A stretch of DNA of 13,896 nucleotides, from the NCBI GenBank assembly GCA_015501075.1, contig JADNYJ010000763.1, forward strand, positions 1-13,896, given 5' to 3'. Below are positions 1 to 9,900 of the stretch, in pieces. The notes below the pieces were generated by a model. The model saw nothing but the letters and a program-made list of their open reading frames with translations. It had not been told where the DNA came from and searched no databases. Source of the DNA: Gymnopilus junonius. Lineage: Eukaryota > Basidiomycota > Agaricomycetes > Agaricales > Galerinaceae. Both the position numbers and the translations under genes were made by a program. Numbering within the stretch: the first letter of the stretch is position 1; every line of letters starts with the position of its first letter.

Positions 1-31
1 GCCTATCGTTTAGCACCCCGGCAAGGACGAC
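1..31. repeat. 31-bp imperfect copy of 3749-3779
   Basis: Bases 1-31 match 3749-3779 in the same orientation at 25 of 31 positions with no gap. The second copy is the last coding stretch of the minus-strand coiled-coil gene (residues RVVLARVLDES). Read on the minus strand, bases 1-31 give the similar FVVLAGVLND. This could be the end of a diverged paralogue running off the left edge, a duplicated scrap, or chance. The flanking bases do not extend the match by eye. Confidence 0.35.
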
Positions 32-165
32 AAAATCGAAGTTGTCTAGGATGAACTACTCAAATATACGTTCAAGATTTGGCCGACTGCATTCTTACGT
101 GTCGTCGACTTCCGCGCTTCATCCGGGAATGCACAGAATAGGTCCCTTGAAGCCTGACCCTCTAG

Positions 166-354
166 TCAGGTTTGTGCACCAATCTCCTTCTCCACCATGA
201 CTTCTTGGAGGACACCAGAGCTTGGCCAAACCTTACCTTGGGTTCGGACCCTATCTATTATTGCGTCGGAATTCCTGCCACCATTAGCACTCGGGGGTTG
301 TGGCACATCGATAGCACTGGCCGAAGCAATTTGAAGGGACAACTTCAGAAGCAT
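166..354 (-). CDS. doubtful 62-residue reading frame with a hydrophobic start
   Basis: A minus-strand frame starts at ATG 354 and ends at TGA 166. It opens with a hydrophobic stretch, MLLKLSLQIASASAID, then becomes polar. A GTAAGG at about 235 could be a splice donor, so this may be the first exon of a longer gene or relic. The N-terminus looks like a signal peptide or first membrane segment and distantly recalls fungal isoprenylcysteine methyltransferases, but this is a loose impression. Nothing downstream on that strand supports a full gene. It may be noncoding. Confidence 0.18.
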   Translation of the reverse strand: MLLKLSLQIASASAIDVPQPPSANGGRNSDAIIDRVRTQGKVWPSSGVLQEVMVEKEIGAQT

Positions 355-378
355 GACAATTCCAACGTATAATAACAA

Positions 379-640
379 AATTTATTCTGCACAGACTTAC
401 ACCGAAGGGCATCTGGGGTAGAGATATCTGATTATTAGTATGGAGGTATGTAACTTGAAATGGTTGCGAAATTGAGTGAAAATCTGTGAAGAAAAAAGTG
501 AAAATCAGGAAGCTCCCAAGCTCCAAAATTCGGTCGTTATAACTTCAAGTTTGCATAGATAGAAGACAAGTCAGCCAAGAAGCCGCTGAAAGCACTGCCG
601 TACTACTAATAAGTCAGTCCAGATTATGCGGACTGGGGTC
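379..640. other. intergenic, nothing recognised
   Basis: This AT-rich stretch upstream of the oxidase promoter holds only short reading frames with stops in all frames. I see no RNA gene, inverted repeat or transposon end. Confidence 0.5.
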
Positions 641-672
641 TATTTTTAAATCTCGTGGTGTCCGGTTATTTA
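641..672 (+). promoter_or_regulatory. possible TATA-like elements of the oxidase gene
   Basis: TATTTTTAAA at 641-650 and TTATTTAAG at 664-672 lie about 105-135 bp upstream of the proposed oxidase ATG at 776. The spacing is plausible for a fungal core promoter with a short 5' leader. This rests on base composition and position only. Confidence 0.3.
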
Positions 673-775
673 AGTTTTTGGACTCTTAACTCTTTGCTGT
701 TCCATCAGACGCGGAAAAGACACTCTGGCTTTCGAGAGTGCTTGATTACTATGCCTTGCATTTCATTCCTCTATA

Positions 776-3457
776 ATGTCGTCTCAAGTGGCATTCGAAA
801 TCGACGCACTGACTTTTCCTTCATTGGATCTCGCTCATAGTTCACTGTGTGGACCTCTGACCCCTAGTGTCGCAGACTGGGCGGCTCTGAACGAGACAGT
901 TGGTGGTCGTTTATACCATGGATATCCATTCGCAAAGCCATGCTTCTCCACATACAATGGCAACAAAATCGTGCCCAACACTGCGGAATGCGCTTACGTT
1001 CAAGAGAACTACTTCAACAACCATAGTAAGTAGACCCTCTTTGTCCAACATAAACAAGCTAATCCTGCTTTCTGTAGTGAATCGTTCACATGCCTTTGGT
1101 GGATATGGCTACGTATGGCTCTCTCCGAGTTTTTAACTTCACGAACCCAATAACACTCTTGACCCAGACACAATTCGAGATGTGCATGTCGACCGGTGGC
1201 CGCTGTCACTTGGATTGGACAGATCCCTCGAATGAAGCATCATTTGCACCTCAACAGCAGTGTTCTCAGGGCAGTATCTCTCCACTCTTCGTGCGTTCAG
1301 AAGCCTTCCTACTTTCCACCCTAGCATCCCGGCGTGTTGACATGTTTTCAGATCGATGTTCAAGATAAGGACGACATTGTTGCGGCATTCAAATTTAGCA
1401 AGAAACAAGGAGTCAATCTGGCTATCAAAAATACTGGGGTATATGATACGCGATCTATAACTGGGGGACGTGGTGGCTTATATTGGTGTTAACAGCACGA
1501 TTTCAATGGTCGTAGTGCTGCGCCGGACTCTCTGGGTCTATGGGTGAGCAATGCTGTTTTGGTTGTCGTCGTAAGTTAACAGTCATTTAGATGCATAACC
1601 TCAAATATGTACGAGCTCATTCCACATACTTATGGGGAACCTGATCGACCTTTCTACCGGAAATTAGATTAATCACGACGAAAATTTCATTTCTGAAGGA
1701 TGCAATGTCGATGGTCAACCAGCACTGACTTTTGGAGTAGGGCTTATTTCACTTGAAGATAGTCTATCCACTGACTCATCGAACTCAGGCCGGCACACAA
1801 TTCCACGATATTGCCCAATTTACTGATGAACATAGACTTCAATTTGTAGGCGGATCTGATCAGTCGGTTGGCGCAGCAGGTGGCTGGTCACAAGTGAGTG
1901 TATCAATGCCGTAAACTAATAGGATCCACAGAGTTCACCACTGAATTCAGGGAGGCGGCCACTCTCCTCTATCTCCTAATTACGGAATGGGTGCTGACCG
2001 AACTGTACGCTTAATTATTTCTCTCCTTTGACAGACTTAACACACAAAACTATTTCTAGCTCCAATACAAAGTTGTGACCCCTGATGGTATATTCCGCAC
2101 TGTAAATGCATGCCTGAACGAAGACCTCTTCTTCGCCCTTCGCGGAGGAGGCGGAGGAACATTTGGCGTTGTCCTGGAAGCTACCATGATGGTAACTCCT
2201 TCTCAGACCTTCCAAATGTGAGGCAGTTTCAATTAGCCGACATTCAGACATTCACTGATCCTTTATAACCCCAGGGCAAACATTAATTGGCCCATCAATG
2301 ACGATAATCTAACATCAGTTATTGGTAATTTCCTTAATAATGTTACTGCCGTGGCGGAAAATGGCTGGGGAGGATATCTTACTGTTAGTGCTTTCAATTT
2401 TTCCATTCTTGTGTACATTCTCAAATCAAGAATTTCAAGCCTTCCATTGGAAATCTTGTTCTTATTACCCCTAGAATGGATTTGCCGGCCGCTCAAGAGA
2501 TGATGAAACCCTTGGTTGATTTAACAACGGCAATGGGAGGAAATTCATCTGTCACGCATATTGCTTCATATAATGAATGGTTCCAGGGATGGGCTGCTGG
2601 AACTATCGGTTCTCAATCCGTAGGTTCCTCGCATACATCTCCGCGTTAGCCTTTGGTTTGACCAATCTTTTTGCAGCCTGTAGGACTACCAGCTGCACTT
2701 GCATCACGGTTAATACCTGCCAAGAACCACGAGACTACGGAAGGCCGAGCTGAATTGCATGCTGCATTGATGAATGCATTTGCCAGCTCCATCTTTTCTC
2801 AAATCCATATTACTACTCCATACGGATTCAACGGCAGCAAAGGTCTCGACACCAGTGTCCACCCTATATGGAGATCAGTTCTGTACCAGGTGAGTTTGAT
2901 ATGTCGTTGGAAGGCCGTTTGGAATGCTCATTTCTTGTTCAGGTCATGCTTGTGAACAGCTGGTACTGGGATGGAACTCTCGCAGACCGTGAATTAGCAT
3001 ATTCTCAGTCCACCAAGGCCGTGAACTTCTTGCGCGATATCACGCCTGATTCCGGGGCTTACTTCGTATGTAATGTTTCTCTTGATGGTTTTATTACTCT
3101 AGATACTTATCGAGCCTCAGAATGAAGCCGACATCCATGAACCTGACTTCGAAGGTACGTTCATCGAAAGTGTAGTGATGACTTATTTGAGCTGACAGTG
3201 TGTACTCGACATAGTTGCATTCTGGGGTGGGCACTATCCTCGTCTCCTAGAAATCAAGAATAAATAGTCAGTACGTCGCTTGAAGTCACCTTCACCTTCT
3301 GACGCTGCTACCAGTGACCCCGACCATCTACTTGACTGTTGGCATTGTGGTGACTATTTTTTCCATTGCTTATCACTACATTCCTAACGGTTCTCTATTT
3401 CTTTTCACAGTTGGCTGGAAGGGTGCTCAGGGCCCTCAATACAGGTGCTATATCTAA
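776..3457 (+). CDS. FAD-linked oxidase (VAO/PCMH-BBE family), 18 exons, 579 aa
   Basis: Flavin-dependent oxidase of the type often annotated as isoamyl alcohol oxidase or berberine-bridge-like enzyme; the substrate cannot be told from sequence. Exons: 776-1025, 1078-1112, 1168-1290, 1352-1438, 1496-1543, 1591-1608, 1668-1736, 1789-1893, 1951-2004, 2060-2217, 2275-2383, 2440-2619, 2677-2889, 2943-3065, 3121-3154, 3215-3266, 3315-3349, 3411-3457. All 17 introns are 47-61 bp with GT..AG, and the total is exactly 580 codons. The FAD-binding region has IKNTGHDFNGRS, whose His (about residue 166) is the usual 8-alpha-histidyl FAD attachment. Then come [12 protein letters not shown] (246-257) and RGGGGGTFG (about 291-299). 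The BBE C-terminal segment has [12 protein letters not shown] followed by GWKG. The second FAD-linking Cys of bicovalent BBEs (GGGHGC-like) is absent. Relatives are usually secreted, but no clear signal peptide precedes residues like [15 protein letters not shown], so the N-terminus is the least certain part. The acceptor at 2439 could instead be 2430 (three more residues). Confidence 0.92.
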
Positions 3458-3743
3458 TATACCCTACTGCACGTCACTAGCGACTTCCGCACTAGCTAAT
3501 GTACTATATCTACATCGCATGAAAGAAGAGTTGAGTATTGGGAATCAAATTTATTACAACTATTTCATATGAAGGCTACACCGAGAACACATCGTACAAT
3601 GAAGTCCATGTAAGGTAGAAGTACAATCCGTATATAGTATCTACATAAGAGCATCAAAATTTTTAGTAGCTGTGAAGTAGAGATGTCGTAAATGTGGTGC
3701 GGAAGGCTACAAAATAAAGAAATCATGAGCAATGGATCAGCTT
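3458..3743. other. gap between convergent genes (3' untranslated regions)
   Basis: The oxidase stop codon (TAA, ending 3457) faces the stop of the minus-strand coiled-coil gene at 3744. The 286 bp between must hold both 3' ends. It is AT-rich with no supported gene. An AATAAA at 3713-3718 is a possible plus-strand polyadenylation signal, 256 bp past the oxidase stop. Confidence 0.6.
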
Positions 3744-6452
3744 TCAAGGGCTTTCGTCTAGCACTCGGGCAAGGACAACCCTAGGCTTTAGGACGACAAT
3801 TTGGTCCTGTTGAGAGGCGGCATCCTTCTTGACCTCTACCCGCTTCAGCCCCATACCACAAGTTCCAGCAATAGGTTCCATCCGCATCGTGGTCCCAAGC
3901 TGATGACGGGTCATAGCATGTGCTTCCTCCATCCACTTTGGTTGGAAAGGCATATCAGGCCCTATCACTGAAAGATCCAAATCGCCACAGATATCCTTCT
4001 CAGCAAGAGCGGTGCGGACATCGTATGCCATTTTGACTAGGCTGAGCAACTTTGAAGTGAACAGTGATGTACGATTGGGTCGCATTTTCAGACCAGCGAC
4101 TAGTAAAATTGAGCTCAAATCTTGGAGGATGTCGGCAGCCCACTCGGGGAACCTTACAGGTACAGTTGTACTGATGTTTGTCTGGATGATTTTGACTTTC
4201 CCGCAATCGACCCTCGGGGCTGTTCAGGATGATCAGTGACAGAGTAAACGAAAGCATGGAAATCAGAACGTACTAGATGAAGTCGCGACCTTTGAGTTCA
4301 TCTCAATCAGCAAATCAGCAAATGATTGCTGTTTAGGGTACCATCCCTCAATGATGCTAGTACACCAGTTCACCATGAAGACCTCCAACACGACCTGCAT
4401 CAGTAGGAATCGGAAAGCCTTTGAGCGGTCGTTCGCTTGTGCTTGAATCATAGTGGTCACTTTACTGCCTAACATTGTTCGTGCTAAAGTCGTGTCGTCT
4501 GAGGTCGGATATGCGCTCTTCGTACGTTCTAGGTTTTCCACCAGCAAATTGGCAGATTGAAGAATTTCTTCATTGAGCGCGCTCAGTGCACCCATAACCT
4601 CGACGCTAGGTTCCTTGATTGGCGACAATAACTTAGCACGTCTAGTCGGACCATAGACCCCTTCGACACGCGCTTCCACTTTACTGCGTGTCAAATGGTC
4701 TAAGCACCTCATCTGTCGTTCTGCCTGATTGAGGCGGTGATGCATTGTGTCTAGCTGCTCTTGCCAATTTTGTTTCTCCATGGAGAGCTTAAGAACGTCC
4801 CTCTCCTTATTCTTCAGTTGCTTCTCAAAAGTAGCTATCTCTTTCTTTTGAAGCTCGTTCTCCTTTCGGAGAGCAACCACCTCTTCGTTGGCATCTTTCA
4901 GCTGCTCTTCGAGACGAATTTTGTCCAAATTGCTTTGAGCTTTGACGAGTGCAGCTTCTCTCTGAGTCTCTTCCAATTCGCGCAACGTACGCTCCAGAAA
5001 TTCATGCAATGCGTCTTGATCATCTGATTGGCTGAGCTCATTGACTTTGGTCTGAACAGCCTTGAACGAAGGCGGAACGGATGATGCAGAATATGGTGAG
5101 AGCACGTCGCCTTCCGAACGAATTTTTGGATGTGCACTCCAATTCAAAGCAGGCTTTCCCGGAGTAAGAGAACTTTGTGATGGGTTTGGAGAGAGCGATA
5201 AAGGCGTTAGCCCGGTGGCGTTAGAGGCAATATTTTTCTGAGATTGCAACCGTCGTAGACGCCCTGTTTCCTCCATCCTCTTCGCGAACGAGCTATCAAC
5301 ACCCAAGGTGCTTGGCGTAAAACCTGATGAAGACGGTTTGGGAGGTGGAGGCGAGAGGTTGTTGCCGGATTCGACAATAGGTTGAAGCACTAGGAAAGTG
5401 TTCTGAGGTCGCTTTCGTCGACTCTTCTTCTCCTGGTCATCGTTGCTTAGTGATGAAGGTGATATCGATGTGGAGTTAGATGTGGAAGTAGGGATGAAAT
5501 CCGGTGGCTGAATATCGGTGGATATTTCAAGGTCGTCTGCAGATCTAGGTGGAGGTAAATCTGTTGGTAAGGGATGGTATTGTACTGCTGTTCTCTGAGT
5601 AGATGAAGAGGAAGTATTAGGTATGGACTCTGGATTTGGAACGGTAGCTATTTTATGAAGGAAAGAAGGAAAAGAGGATTTGCTTCGTTGAGAACGTGAA
5701 GGGTCAAGTTCTTGCTTATTCGAATCCGGTTCGGAAATGGGCTTGGGGCGTTGAACGTCTTGCAACGTGAGATTTGGTGTAGTCTGCGAAATTTCTGGTT
5801 CCAGAGGTTGCTCACGCGAATTGGAAGCAGTCTTCCGAGTCTGTTCCGAGCTGTCTGCGTCTGCAGTACCTATAGACCGTTTCGCAAGGTCATCCGAGCT
5901 ACTGGAAATGCTGCTCTCTGCTACAGATAGAGCGACAAGCCTTCGGTCGAGGAATGTTCTCCTTTGACTGGTGTGCCCTCTATCCTCCAAAGAATTGGGA
6001 TTGGGAAAGGTGTCATCTTTGAACGATGAATTGTCCGTTGCAAGTTTGTCAAGGAGAAGACCGGATGAGACTTTGTCGCTGTCAACAACAAGAGGCTCTA
6101 GGTTTTCCTTCAAAGAATCCGCAACGGTGGAAGTTACGTGTGGTATACCCTCGAACAAGCCTGTTTGAGATGTGGCTTCATCAGGCTGTACTGGGATTCT
6201 GGGAAGGTGCTTTTCCGTCTGTTGTTCGACCTCCAGCATTTGTTTGCCTCTAGTAGATAGAGTCCGCTCCCCCCATGGGTTCGAGGTCGAGGTTGTATGA
6301 TATACGATGCCCTCTTCCGAAACGAGAGGTCCAGGAGATGAATCTTTCTGTTTGTCCTTTCTACTTGATTCGTCCGTCTGGTCTACACGCTCTGAGGAGG
6401 ATCCAAATCGCGAAACATTAGCAAAAGCGCGACGAAAACCTGAGGTCAACAT
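3744..6452 (-). CDS. large coiled-coil protein with disordered Ser/Pro-rich N-terminus, 884 aa
   Basis: Two exons, 6452-4274 and 4219-3744, flank a 54-bp intron (donor GTACGT, branch-like CTGAT, acceptor ACAG). The join keeps frame and gives 885 codons with the stop. Without splicing the first exon would stop at 4263. Residues 1 to about 470 are rich in Ser, Pro, Thr and charged residues with almost no hydrophobic core, so probably disordered; PPPPKPSSSG and similar stretches could be phosphorylation or SH3-type sites. Residues about 475-585 form a long Glu/Lys/Gln/Leu coiled coil (for example LEEQLKDANEEVVALRKENE). Residues about 600-840 look globular and helical, with a hydrophobic patch near LLMQVVLEVFMVNW. 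A basic Lys/Val-rich tail ends the protein. There are no membrane spans or signal peptide. The layout suits a scaffold or cytoskeleton/polarity protein, but this is inference; I do not recognise the family. No frame break is seen. Confidence 0.88.
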
Positions 6453-6927
6453 TGAGTTAGCTGTGGAGAACGGTCATAGATGGCTGGAACATGCTTTGTC
6501 AACGTGTAAAGGATTGTAGGCGCCCACGCACTGGTTTTGAGTCCAATGGTAGTCCTGTCTGTCAACGATTTGCACAGCCCCTCAGCCTGTCCCTTTTCAT
6601 TAAGCGGCCCCACAGCTTGAAGTTCAACTCCTGTGCCCCTCTGTGCCTCGTGGCACAGCTTCCTTTTCAATGTGATAAATCTCTACTCAGTACTAGTGTC
6701 GACAGTGCATGGTTAAATTGAATGATTTAGTCCAAGAAATTCCAAAAATATACATAGACATTGGGCGCATGATGGACGGATGGTACAAATGACAATGGTT
6801 CCGATGAGAATAAACATCAAGAATGCAAAAAGAGACAGAATGCAAGGGACCAAGAGATGCTAGGAAGAAAGGAAGAAATGGTACATCCAATAATTTACAA
6901 AAAAAGGAATTGCAGAGTATAGCCATA
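6453..6927. other. intergenic: promoter side of the coiled-coil gene and 3' side of the RdRP
   Basis: Both flanking genes are on the minus strand, so this 475-bp gap holds the end of the RdRP transcript and the upstream region of the coiled-coil gene. Reading frames here are short and lack protein-like composition. I see no RNA gene or repeat. Confidence 0.5.
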
Positions 6928-9900
6928 TTACAGTCGCTTCGGGAGCTTCATACGTTGCGCAAATTCGTCAATCATGGGTGTGTACTGTCCTGGTGACGCT
7001 GAAGCTTTGATGAGACAGAGGTCGCGCATGGCAACATTCCACGGAAAGCGACTCCATCCAGTTTTCTTCATATGTTGCTCTGCATCAAACTTATAAGCAT
7101 AAGATGCACGCCATCGCGCAAGCGTCGCCTCGTCAGGAACAAGCTGGAGCTGAGATAGCTGAGGTCCAGAATAAAATTCTTTAGATATAGCTCGCAATCG
7201 ATCTTGACGAGCTTCAATCGGGAGATTGGTGAATCCTGCTGAGTCCTTTTTTCTGGTATTGACCGAGATGACCTCTTTGTGTTTATTGAAAATGTTTTGA
7301 ACATGTTTTGCGATGATGGAAAGGTCATATCGCTTCATCCTGGTCAACTCGGCATTGGATCCCCTTTCAGCCCAAGCCTCTGCTGCTTCCCAAGGTGCAA
7401 CAAGGACTGGATCCAGCGCATTCCGTAATGGGGCAAATTTTATGTCCATTTCTGTTAACAGCCCATCTTTTTCCTTATCAGCGGCATGCCGCAAAACATC
7501 CATAATGAAAGGGCCAAGCTTTGCAACATCCCTCCTTGTATAGGTCATGTTGGACTCATTGGTTTTTCCGATCTTCTTTTTCATCTCTGCCTTCCACCTA
7601 GGTCCAAGGCTATTAGAGTACATCTTGGTGTCTGCAGCTAGTGTTTCCTTCTTGATCCTATAGCCAGTCTTAGGAGCATCGAGAACACGGCAAAACCTAA
7701 AAGAATTTTAATCAACAAGAGAAAAACAGAGCCATAAGCAGAACACACTTGGCACCGAGCTTGATAGTTCGCTTGTTAGCATAACCTAATTGGTAAATTG
7801 CATTGTCGTGCATGATGGAATACTTTCCGACCAGAGAAGTATCACGAAGGGCACCGAGGAGTGACTTCTGCATAGCGAGCACACGTTCTTCAGATGTAAA
7901 GTTCTGGGTGCGCTCAATGAAATCGGATACTTTCTCAGCATCCCGTTTGAAGCACAAGTCTAATCCTGCTGGTTCTTCAGATAAAGCTTCATCCGCATTA
8001 AGGAAGAGCAAAACTAAAGCAAGAGTCCATATAGCGGTTGCCACGTCGCCGTCGTAGTCGCCTGATTCAGCACATTTCAATGTGGCATTCTCTCGAAATC
8101 CAAATCAAAATTTAGCTCACCTCCACCAAGCCAGTCAATCAAGCGCCGATCTCCTTTGATAGAAAATACAATCACATCTGTATAGTTCCTGAGCAGATGG
8201 TGCTCAACAGCCCTGACCTGGGGATACCATGTATAAGGAGGCAGTTTAACACCCAAAGCGTAAAGCGAACATACCTTGCGAACATCACATGGGCCTTTAC
8301 AAGGATTTCTTGTGATCTAAGAGAGAGATCAATATGCTAGTCAAGAAGATGTGTACTGCACTAACCAAAACATCACCTAAGATTGTGTCTGTGATCATGC
8401 CATCAGTCCCTTTGAGATTTCGTGACGAGCTCTTGATTTGAATTTCATTGTGACCAAGCACTCCAAAAGGATCTTGGATGGAGCATTGAAAGTGAGTACA
8501 AAGAAGTTGAGAAAAAAAAATATTACCTGGAATAGCAAAAGCTGTACAGCTCTCCTCTACTCGAAAGCGCAAGTTCTTCATCCGGTTCTCAATCTTCTTG
8601 ACAACAGATTGCTTAAGCTTCTCTCTCAAAATGGGAGTCTCTTGAGGGGTAAAGCCAGCTTCCAACAACATCATGATTGTGTCCTCCAGTGTTGAAGGAC
8701 ATCCTGAAATCTGATCGGTCCACCATGCAGTGGATCGAGGCACTCCAACATTTTCAGAGAACCCATCTTCATCGGCATCGTCATCATCATTCAGTTCATC
8801 TTCTTCAGGGGAGCGATTGCGATAACCTCGAACCCGAGCTTCACCAACGGCCTCACGAGCTCTGCGCCCAGCCAGTACACCTCCTGCACGTTCAACATTG
8901 GTCCACAAATTTAGCATCGCAAGGGCCCATCCCAGGTTGTGAGTCCCGCGACAAGCCCCTGACACTGGTCTTGAGCATTTCAATAAAGACATCATGAGGG
9001 ACTCCGTTTTCGGCAAGGTTAATCAAAATGTCATTTGAAATGGAGCATTCAGTGCTCATATGGGATGTCCGAAGGAGGTCAATTGTCAACATAGATGGAT
9101 CGAGGGTGACTCCAGTTGGGTATTTGATTTTCGTCTGTGAAGGCCTCACCCAGACTCGCTTCCCTTCAACATATTCAGGATCATCACGCAACATTGACAT
9201 CCCTAAAACAAAGTTAGTATCCACGAGTTTACAAAATGCAAATGTGCTTACTTTGTATCCAGCTAATCGGAACTGAAAGGCAGTAGGTAGCAAAGATAAT
9301 GAAAGTTGGTCGCGAATGAGCAGGTGCAAGATTCTTGTGCTGAAGCCACAGCCGTCCGTCATAACTGAACCCTTCTCTGAAACTGCAAGATATTTAGCCA
9401 GGGCACCAAGAAGATGCATAAGAAACATACCAATATCAGGTTCTTCGAGGATGAAATGCCGAGCATCCAAATGTGGACCAGGGATGGAGTTTGAGAAGCC
9501 TAGTCTCATACGTTCTGACCATTTTGTCATGAGCTGCAAACTTATCAGCAAATAAGCTCCCAGATAAGTACAAAAACATACCTGATTACTATTGGAAGCC
9601 AATGGATTGTGCCATTGAATGAACTCTTCCAAAGATAGTCTACCAGGGATAGTTCTTGGAATGCCACATAGGTCATTTGTCCAGTAGAAGAAAACGTTAT
9701 CCCCCATTGCATAGCAAGCACGAAAGACATATCCCCAGATAACAAATTTTTTCTGAAAAAGAGGTCTAAACCAATCTTGGTGTCATAGAATGCCTGTGCC
9801 GGAACTTTCACGCGAAGAAAGGACCAAGAGCCCCATCTTCTAGCATGGCGGAAAGAAGTACCAAGGGCGCAATCGTCCAGAATGATTTTGAAGGTGTTCT

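Noticed and set aside
655..840. Short plus-strand frame ahead of the oxidase as a leader exon
   Set aside because: It begins with a non-ATG codon, and its in-frame ATG at 751 offers no donor in the phase needed to join the oxidase.
3744..4118. Stand-alone gene (first guess: cytochrome P450 tail)
   Set aside because: It lacks the haem-binding Cys motif and joins in frame to the 4274-6452 exon through a normal 54-bp intron.
4761..6519. Plus-strand open frames opposite the coiled-coil gene
   Set aside because: Leu/Phe-rich or Ser-rich composition expected from antisense of Glu/Lys and Ser codons; the minus strand is open for 726 codons.
7712..8080. Viral RNA polymerase insertion, suggested by the DYDGD motif
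   Set aside because: DbDGD in this motif context, with RNP..GDVR-type neighbours and many spliceosomal introns, is typical of cellular RdRPs and not of viral GDD polymerases.
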